Positions 22,101-31,100 of a DNA stretch of 64,000 nt are shown piece by piece (the stretch's first letter is position 1; every line of letters begins with the position of its first letter). This DNA is from Pristionchus mayeri (Eukaryota > Nematoda > Chromadorea > Rhabditida > Neodiplogasteridae): positions 24,523,445 to 24,587,444 of the forward strand of contig BTRK01000005.1 in NCBI GenBank assembly GCA_036245805.1. The letters are read 5' to 3'. A program made the position numbers and the translations under genes. The notes beneath the pieces are model-generated. The model saw only the letters and a list, made by a program, of their open reading frames with translations. It made no database searches and was not told where the DNA came from.

Positions 22101-25100
22101 GAATGTCGCGAGACCCTCTCATTAATTTCTCCCTATTGGTGAAAATGTGAGTGGTCGGGGAGTAAAAATCAGAAAAGTAAAGATGTGCTGATTGTCATGA
22201 ACATCTAGTGATTCTCCTCATTGCGACTAGTCGAGGTTAACTGCCTAGGGGGCCAAGCCTAAGTCTGAGTGAGCAAAAATTAATGAAGAGTTTTTTTGCA
22301 AAAACCTCAAAGTTGAATTCGAACCAGCGACTCACTGCGCGTAAATCTGACCCGTTATCCACTCTGCCAGATAGACTTTTGGGAAAGGACACCCAAGATA
22401 AACTAGTAAAACTGTTATAACTGAGCGAAGCGCCATGATCTGCGCCAACCACTCTCGTGCTCAATAACTGGAAGAAATGAATGGCGAGACCACTCGCCCT
22501 CTCGCCGAGACTAACTAATTTGACTGTCTCGCGAGAGCTCTCGTCGAGAGTGACTCTCACATTTAAATTCATTTCGAGAGTTGACCGTTCAACGAGAGCA
22601 GTTTTTGACGAATGATCTCGCCGAGAGCGTCTCACCTCTCGTTTAGCAGAGTCTACTAGAGAAGTGAGAGTGCATTAATCTACGTGAGAAGTTCAGTTAC
22701 ACGTCGCATAAAAGGTCAACAACAATAACAAGATTGGAATTGCCTGGCGACGTGCGATACCGAAGCTAATAATACGAAGAGTGAAGATGATCCCTCATTT
22801 CCCTCTTCATTACCCTCAATGGACCGGCCGCCTCGGAGTATATAACACGAGTTCTGAGAGATTGCATGAAAACGGAACCCCTGCGGCACCAGGAGCCCCG
22901 ACTTTTAGCAGTGTCCACGAGATAATTATGCCAGAGTACATTGGATACGAGAAAACTTTTGGCGTTGGCCGTTTTTTCTGGAACCGGCTTTTAGGCATTT
23001 TCCGGTTCCGCTCCCGGCTCTACCATATATCGGCTCCCAGATGAGCTAGAGTGGTGGCTTTGGGCTCAAAATGTTCGTAAAATTATTTCCAACAACTTTC
23101 CTGTTGATAACAACAACCTACGACAACAATATCACATCCAAAAATGTGATAAAGCGATTTAAAAATGAGAAAATAAATTCTAGCGGCTCGGGGACCCCCC
23201 CCCCCATTTCGTGTAAACCGAGATCAGTTTCAGAATCTACGTACATTAGTATATTAAGAAAAAAATAGCGCCGAGCCAATTGTGCCTGGGAATTTACCCA
23301 ACAAAGGCGAAAATTCGATCATTTCAAATATTCGCAATTGTTATTCTTCACGAAACAAAGTCCATTTGTCGCCTTTTTACTGTTTTATTATAAATACTTA
23401 TATAAAACATCAAATTCAGTTGAAAAAACCGGAGATGTCCATATTTTATAAAAATCATATTTTTCACATCACAATTTCTCAAATTTGAACGATGTAAACT
23501 CAAAATTTCGAGATCAATTGTCTCCTCAACTGTAGCCATTTTGCAATCAGAATTCTCAAAATTAACTTCAAAAAATGAAATTAATTATTTCCGACACGGT
23601 CTTCTGAGCCAATTTCGGGTCTCAAAAAAATAGAGACCTGAGATATTGGAGGGACATGTTCCACCAATTTTCATTCACGTCGAGGCATGCTACAAAATGG
23701 CTACAGTTGAGGAGTCAAGTGATCTCGAAATTTTGAGTTTACATCGTTCAAATTTGATGTGAAAATGTGAAAAAAAAATTTGATGTGTGATGTGAAAAAT
23801 ATGATTTTTCTAAAATATGGACATCTCCGGTTTTTTCAACTGAATTTGATGTTTTATATAAGTAATTATAATAAAACAGTAAAAAGGCGACAAATGGACT
23901 TTGTTTCGTGAAGAATAACAATTGCGAATATTTGAAATGATCGAATTTTCGATGATTTTCGCCTTTGTTGGGCAAATTCCCAGGCACAATTGGTTCGGCG
24001 CTATTTTTTTCTTAATATAGTAATGTACGTAGATTCTGAAACTGATCTCGGTTTACACGAAATGGGGGGGTCCCCGAGCCGCTAGAATTTATTTTCTCAT
24101 TTTTAAATCGCTTTATCACATTTTTCGATGTGATATTGTTGTCGTAGGATGTTGTTATCAACAGGAAAGTTGTTGGAAATAATTTTACGAACATTTTGAG
24201 CCCAAAGCCACCACTCTAGCTCATCTGGGAGCCGATATATGGTAGAGCCGGGAGCGGAACCGGAAAATGCCTAAATGCCGGTTCCAAAAAAAACGGCCAA
24301 CGCCAAAAGTTTTCTCGTATCCAATATACTCTGGCATAATTATCTCGTGGATACTGCTAAAAGTCGGGGCTCCTGGTGCCGGGGGCTCATGCAATCTCTC
24401 AGAAGACTCGTGATAAACCCCTCGCACCCTCTCTCCATTCACTCTCATCCGGATAAAATAGTCTACTCTCTCTCATCTTTTTGGTCTTCAACACAAGAAC
24501 CAACTGGCGTTCAGTCTTCGAACTACGCGGGATCGCCTACAGGTTCTCCCCCCGATACCCCGATTACTGTAGTATCACTTTGGAGATTCAATCTCCACCC
24601 TGACCCCGTACTAGAGACAAAATAGTCTACTCTCTCTCATCTTTTTGGTCTTCAACACAAGAACCAACTGGCGTTCAGTCTTCGAACTACGCGGGATCGC
24701 CTACAGGTTCTCCCCCCGATACCCCGATTACTGTAGTATCACTTTGGAGATTCAATCTCCACCCTGACCCCGTACTAGAGACAAAATAGTCTACTCTCTC
24801 TCATCTTTTTGGTCTTCAACACAAGAACCAACTGGCGTTCAGTCTTCGAACTACGCGGGATCGCCTACAGGTTCTCCCCCCGATACCCCGATTACTGTAG
24901 TATCACTTTGGAGATTCAATCTCCACCCTGACCCCGTACTAGAGACTAAAATATAGCATATCAGATACCGTATCCAAGATGAGCCAACAAAACACCCAGC
25001 AAACACAACCGTCTACACCGACGCCAAGGACATCACCGACAACAGCCTCGACGGCATCGCTGATCAGCACAATGGACCCAGCAATGTCGAGGTCGATCTC

Positions 25101-28100
25101 AATGAGTTCATCGGCACCTCCTCCGGAACGTAGGTTGACCCCCACACCTACAACCTCCAGGCTTAGAGCCGAGGGGTTCCCATCGAGTGCCGATAGAGCC
25201 GGTGGTGTCATATTCCCATCGAGTGCCGATGGTGTCACATTCCCATTGAGTGCCGTTAGGGCCGATGGTGACAGATTCCCATCGAGTGCCGTTAGAGCCG
25301 ATGGTGATAATACTAAATTCAGGCGAAATAATACTGAAGGATACAGTATGAAGTCATCCTTCAGTAATTCGTTGTACAACGTGTTCAACCTTAATGATGG
25401 TGCTGGTACCCCCTCAGCACAAGCAGCACCCACACTGGTAGAAGTACTGTACCAAGGGAAGCCTCCTGGTGCATACCTACCAGGAAGTGATTGGCGCATT
25501 TGGACTAAGCGTCTTGAAAATTACATGAGACTTCGAAATGTCTCAGAAGAGCACAAAAAGTTCGTGTTCTTAGACGAAATCGGTTCTGAAAATTATGCAA
25601 CATTGGAAGGATTACTCCCTGAAAAGGAACTAGAAGATTACACTTATGAGCAGTTTAAGTCAGCAATGGCTGCGCGTTTCCAGCGTAAAGTTTTGATATG
25701 GTCAGAACGATTTAAGCTGACTCAACTTACTCAGAAGCCGGCTCAAAATTTAGCAGAGTTCCTCAATGAAATACAGTGCGCTGCAAAGCTGTGCGAGTTT
25801 GAAAAAATCAAAGATATAAGAAACGCATTCGTAACTCTAGCTTTCATATCTGGTGTACGATCTAACGACACTAGGCTGAAATTGATAGAACAAACGGACA
25901 AAGATTCGTCCCAATTACTCGCATTAGCTGAAGCGCACGAGAGAGCAGGACTAGGAGCCAGAGAGCTCCATCATACCGTACCCAATTCGGTACACCTCGT
26001 GCGTGGCAGGAAGGATGAATACCCTGACCACCGAACACGAAATGACAGTGATGGACACAATCGAAGAGAGCGAACAAAGGTAATGACCCAGCGACAGAAA
26101 TTTTGAATATATTTGTAAAGTGAACGGTCACAGAACCGATGACTGCAGATACAATGGCAAGAATGAGTCAAATCTCGTAAGTGAAGATGAGGCCAGTCTT
26201 TACGAAGAAGATATCGACTACATTCAACTGCACGCTGTGGACCTAATACCTAAAGAAGCTCCGCCCAAATGCCTCATTGAGGCAGTGATTGACAAGACAC
26301 CCATTACCTTTGAGCTGGATACAGGCTCTGGAGCGTCTGTCATAGGCTCCCAAACATGGGAAGCCCTGGGCAAACCGAAGCTGCAAGAAACACCTAGTAG
26401 CTAAGGCATACGGTGGCCAGCTACTGAGATTCCAAGGTATGCTGCAGACTGAGGTTGAGTGGGGATCAAAAAGAATCCCTACGCGATTGTATGTCCTGAA
26501 CAAGTCATCACCCTCACTTTGGGGAAGAGAGTCAATCCAGATATTTAATATGGACCTAGGATTAGTCTACCGCCAAGGAATCAATAAGGCGATGAAAGTT
26601 AAAGGTGTTTTGAGTGGGACTGATCATCCTACGCCCAATAGAGCATAGCTCCACCTCCCTGAACTTCATTGTTGACTATCCTTGTTACCTATTTTTAAAC
26701 ATTTATAAAAAATAACAAGCCATCAGAGCTTGGGGAGGACAACCTCTAATAAAATAAGCTCTATTGAAACAGATTCTTTATTGAGTCAGAGCATAAACTA
26801 GTTTCCAAATAATAACCTCTCTTGAGACAAATTCTTTAGTAAAAGCTAGTGAGTTAGTCTCGTTTCTATACGTTGCTAAATTAGAGCACGATTTATAGTA
26901 GATACTAAATTTGTGACTAGTTAAAGAGCCTCTCACCTCTACCACACCCTTCAAGGCTACAAGCATAACTAGCTAGTGACACTATAAGTTGATCACTAGG
27001 GGGGAGGAGATGGGTAGAGAAGTGAGAGTGCATTAATCTACGTGAGAAGGTCAGTTACACGTCGCATAAAAGGTCAACAACACTAACAAGATTGGATTTG
27101 CCTGGCGACGTGCGATACCGAAGCTAATAATACTAAGGGTGAAGATGATCCCTCATTTCCCTCTTCATTACCCTCAATGGACCGGCCGCCTCGGAGTATA
27201 TAAACCCCTCGCACCCTCTCTCCATTCACTCTCATCCGAGATAAAATAGTCTACTCTCTCTCGTCTTTTTGGTCTTCTACACAAGAACCAACTACCATTG
27301 CGCACTTTCTCCTTATAATCTTCCAATCTTCCAAATGGAGTATAAACATCTAAAATTATGAAAAGAACAATGGGGGATATTGGCAGTAATACGGAATTCG
27401 CGACTCGTCCGCCAGTCGGATGCCCCCTCCGAAGGCTGGGACCGACGGCTGGTCAAGGGCATCCATTGGAGTGATGCCATCCAGAGTGAATAAACTCTCC
27501 CCAAATTGAAATTTTTTGAAAGTACATTAATTGGCGCGCGTTGGCGACAACCAGCTTTTTGTCACAAAAATATCGCAAACTGAAAAAACTTGTAGTTACA
27601 TGACTAACGTCGAAACGATGTAGTATTTAATTATTCTATATATAGCGCACTCTGAAAAATCTGAATGACGTAATCGAAGAAGAATACTAACATAAATCGA
27701 CTCAAGAAGACGAAATCAATTACTGCTCCTGCTCAAACTACGGTAGTTCGCCGAGACAAATCTACAATAATCAGTTTTAAAGTTACCCAACACCCTTGAA
27801 AATGCCTTTCTGTATTATTTAACAATGTAGTAGAACGGGTTCTAATCAGTTCAACTGGAATAATGCAAATAATAGAAAATCAATATTTGCAACTACGTAG
27901 AGCCGCAAAGTTTCAGTCTGAATTGCCTGATCACGCCCGCTCTCTCTCTTTTACACACTCTCTCGCTCGCTTTGTCGTGATCAGGACACTCCCGCCAGTT
28001 CAAATTATTTTCATGGGTGTTGGGAAACTTCAATATCAATATCAATAAATGGGCGAACTGTTCTTCTCATAAAAACTTGTTTTTCTCATAAAAATCGATT

Positions 28101-31100
28101 TACTCATTGTAAACAACATACTGTGAGATTAGAACGCGAAGTCCGTGATGTCGTGTATCGCGTGCGGAATAGTGCATGCTTGTTTTACATTCAACCGCAA
28201 AGTACAAGTGGAACGCTTTATTCTGGCCTTTATTTTTTCGCTTTCATTTTAGCCCCATTTTCCTACTTTCGCTTTTATTTATTTATTTATTACCGTATTT
28301 AGTATATAAAAGCGAAAGCGTGAAAGTGGGGCTAAAATGGAAGCGAAAAAGTAACGGCCAGAATAAAGCGTTCCGCTTGTACTTTGCGGATGAATGTAAA
28401 ACAAACATGCATTATTCCACACGCGATACACGACACCACGGATTTCGCGTTCTAATCTCACAGTACTATAAAAGATCGCATGAAGAGTTCGCCCATTACG
28501 AGATATCTTGAAAACCAAATTTACAACGGTAAAATGTTCAACTTTTGCGGCCTCATTCTCTAATATCTTATATTTATATTAACTAGCCGAGCTCCGCTCG
28601 CTACGGGTAAACCATGAAATTATTTTTAAAAAGTGAATTTGTAAGCTTTTTGGAGTTCTAGCCAAAAATGGGAGAATTTTGAGCGAAAAGTGTTTTGCGC
28701 TCTAGACGCGTCGGGTTTGACTGTTGGAGGGTTCAAGAGCACGCTAGGATACTTTCCGACAGCTCCCCGACACTTTCCGCCCAAGCAAAAAATGCTGCAA
28801 AAGGTTTGCATCCGGTGGGATCCGAACCTGAGCCCCTGGCAGCTCCTTTTCCGACTGCGCCACGCTTAAATCGAAATGTATTAAACGAACAAATAGCCTA
28901 TCCGAACCGCCTCGACGAGAGCTACAAGGTGGTATATAGCACGGATCACGATTCTAACAAAAAAAGGAGCGAGATCATAAAATGTGTTTTCCGGGCACCA
29001 ACATTCCTCCACTAAAATGGATATATCTCACGACTCCGATTACCTACCGAGATGGCGTTGGTCTTATTCGAAAGAGCGGTGTTTTCTACATAAGAATTCA
29101 CTTAAAATTGGTATTTGCAAAGGCCTCTTCTATAAATGCCGCGGGCGAGAATAGGAAAAAGGAGAAACTTTGACCCGCCGTATTTCGCTTCAACGACGTC
29201 CTAGAAGGTCGTCCGTTGAGCGAGTTGCTGTTTTTGCACCGGAGTATTTCGACGAGATCTACAATTTTCTCAACAGAAGCGAAGGGCCAACTTCAAAAAG
29301 AAAAAAGTTACAGACGAAAAACGGCGAAAAATGCGAGTATGCCAAATTTGGAGCCGATTTTGACCTACCTACCGTAATCCTATCGATTCGGTCCCAACAC
29401 GAAAAAGATGCGCCGTCATCTCAAGTACCTTAAATTACTAAATGCCACAGATTCCCGTGCACTTCCCGCCCGCCCCATGAACTTTGCTTCGACCGGTAAA
29501 TTTTCAGTCAGTCGATTGTTTATGGTGGGGGTGAATGAATTTTTTATAGTGAAAACAAATTTTTGTGATAGATAATCTACTTAAACTGAGGAAATGAAGC
29601 TTCAACACTTAAAGTTACCCAACAAGGACGAAACCCTGATCTCACCCTTATCCCGTCGCGTGTACGAGAGAGTATGCAAAAGTGAGAGAGCGCGGGATTA
29701 CGCTGATCATTTCCGGCTTTCCCTTGAGGCTATTATTGATTTTTAGCATTTTTGTATATTCGTTCTATACTAATTCCACCATCGGCTATTCGATGGCGGA
29801 CAAAAAATAATGGGTCAATTTCGTCCTTGTTGGGTAACTTTAATTCTGAAAAAACATATTTTCGAACGCTTCGTGCGTCTTCATTTCTGCAACACGTCTC
29901 TTGTTGTACTGCTTGGTGTTCTTTCAATATGTGTTCATATTCATTCCAATCAACAAAATAATTTTAAAATCACATTAAATATTTTTCAAAAATGTTTTAA
30001 AATATTGAATGAATTTATCTTGAAAAGTACGGTAGTTTGAAAGCAAAAGCGTCGAAAGTAGGCAACCAATATTCCGTACTCAAAAATTCCCGTTGCCGTC
30101 CCTAATAAAATTAACAAAATATAAAAAATTAATCGTTCCCGCGATTTTTTATTCAAAAAATGAGGGAAATGCAATAAAAATGGTAGAAGAATACTGTAAT
30201 ATCAGGGAAAATATTTGAAAGCCCTCCAAAAAAACAGGGTGGCTAGAGTGACAGACTTCGAAATTTTCGAGTCCAAAGTGGCGTGGTGTACTGAGATTTT
30301 TCTCCTAGCACGGTCCCCGGAGCATCGATATAAGGAAAAGAAAAACATCCTGGATCTATCCTGAAAAAAAGCCCGAGCTGTAAAATTTATGCTGCGGAAT
30401 TTGACCGCTAAACGGAATAAAAGACTGTTCGCACGGCGCGTGACGTGACAATCAGGCAATAATCAGGCATTTGATGTTGCAACTCAGGCTTCTCATGCAA
30501 TTCTGACTGTACTTTTTCGGAAAGCGCTCGCATTTTCCTTGATGCCTGCGGACGTTTTCATTTTCCTTATGTCGATGTTCCGGGGGCTGAACCCTAGCGA
30601 GTTTCACCGTGTTAGTGATTATGGTTTAGGTTTTACGGCTTAGGGATCAGGGTTAGTCTTAGACTAAGGTTTCAGAATACATTTCGGTAGTGAAGGGCTT
30701 GAAGACTTCCGGAAAAATTTCCCTTATTTTTATTAGTTCGCGCCACGTTCGCGAAGCTGCCGCGTTGCTAACATGAAGCGGCGCTGACTACTTTCTCGAG
30801 GTGGCTTGATTAGGGTCTGAGTGACCCCCACCTATCCAAATGTCAGGTGATCCCCATTCGTAAAAAACATCATGTGACCCTTTTTTGGATTAGGGGATGC
30901 AAATGTATGGTGCCGAAGCATGTTTTCCTTTTATATACTCGGAATCTTAATTGTTACTAGCGGGCAGGACATTAGTCAACTTTACAGACCTTTTTCAACT
31001 ATTTTCTTTTTCAGGATGTGTACTCATCATATTTGGCCGAGTTCTGGACTGTCATATTTATCAAATACGAGGATTGCTCGCACGCTTCAATGTTCTACCA

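Larger units (their letters stand above)
22657..27293 (+). mobile_element. Gypsy-like LTR retrotransposon, defective (no RT, RNase H or integrase)
   Basis: LTRs of about 279 bp: 5' LTR 22657-24505 (interrupted by the foldback insertion 22846-24412) and 3' LTR 27015-27293, nearly identical. A TATATAAA box and CTCACTCTCATCCGAGATAA lie in each. After the 5' LTR come a TGG-starting putative primer site and a leader present in three tandem copies. Then follow gag (24979-26106) and a protease segment. A polypurine stretch (AGGGGGGAGGAGATGGG) precedes the 3' LTR. Everything from reverse transcriptase to integrase is deleted between about 26640 and 26700. Exact LTR ends are uncertain by a few bases, and a possible ACTA target duplication would place the borders slightly differently. 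Confidence 0.85.
21328..27570. mobile_element. TIR DNA transposon (165-bp TIRs), invaded by an LTR retrotransposon
   Basis: TIRs of at least 165 bp (21328-21495 and 27390-27570) start TTTTTGTGACAAAAAGCTGG on each side and are flanked by TA. The right TIR differs by an 18-bp insertion and some substitutions. The element interior survives as 21496-22656 and 27294-27389. The middle is replaced by an LTR element. Subterminal DNA 21940-22650 is crowded with CTCTCG/CGAGAG words, including three TCTCGCGAGA palindromes. There is no transposase. It sits in an intron of the unrecognised gene, 41 bp after an exon. Confidence 0.8.

Noticed and set aside
24939..25499. 186-codon minus-strand frame opposite gag
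   Set aside because: Antisense shadow of the gag frame. The plus-strand frame has clear Gag features.
30600..30680. Telomere-like TTAGGG words
   Set aside because: Only two or three imperfect, irregularly spaced matches, so no array.
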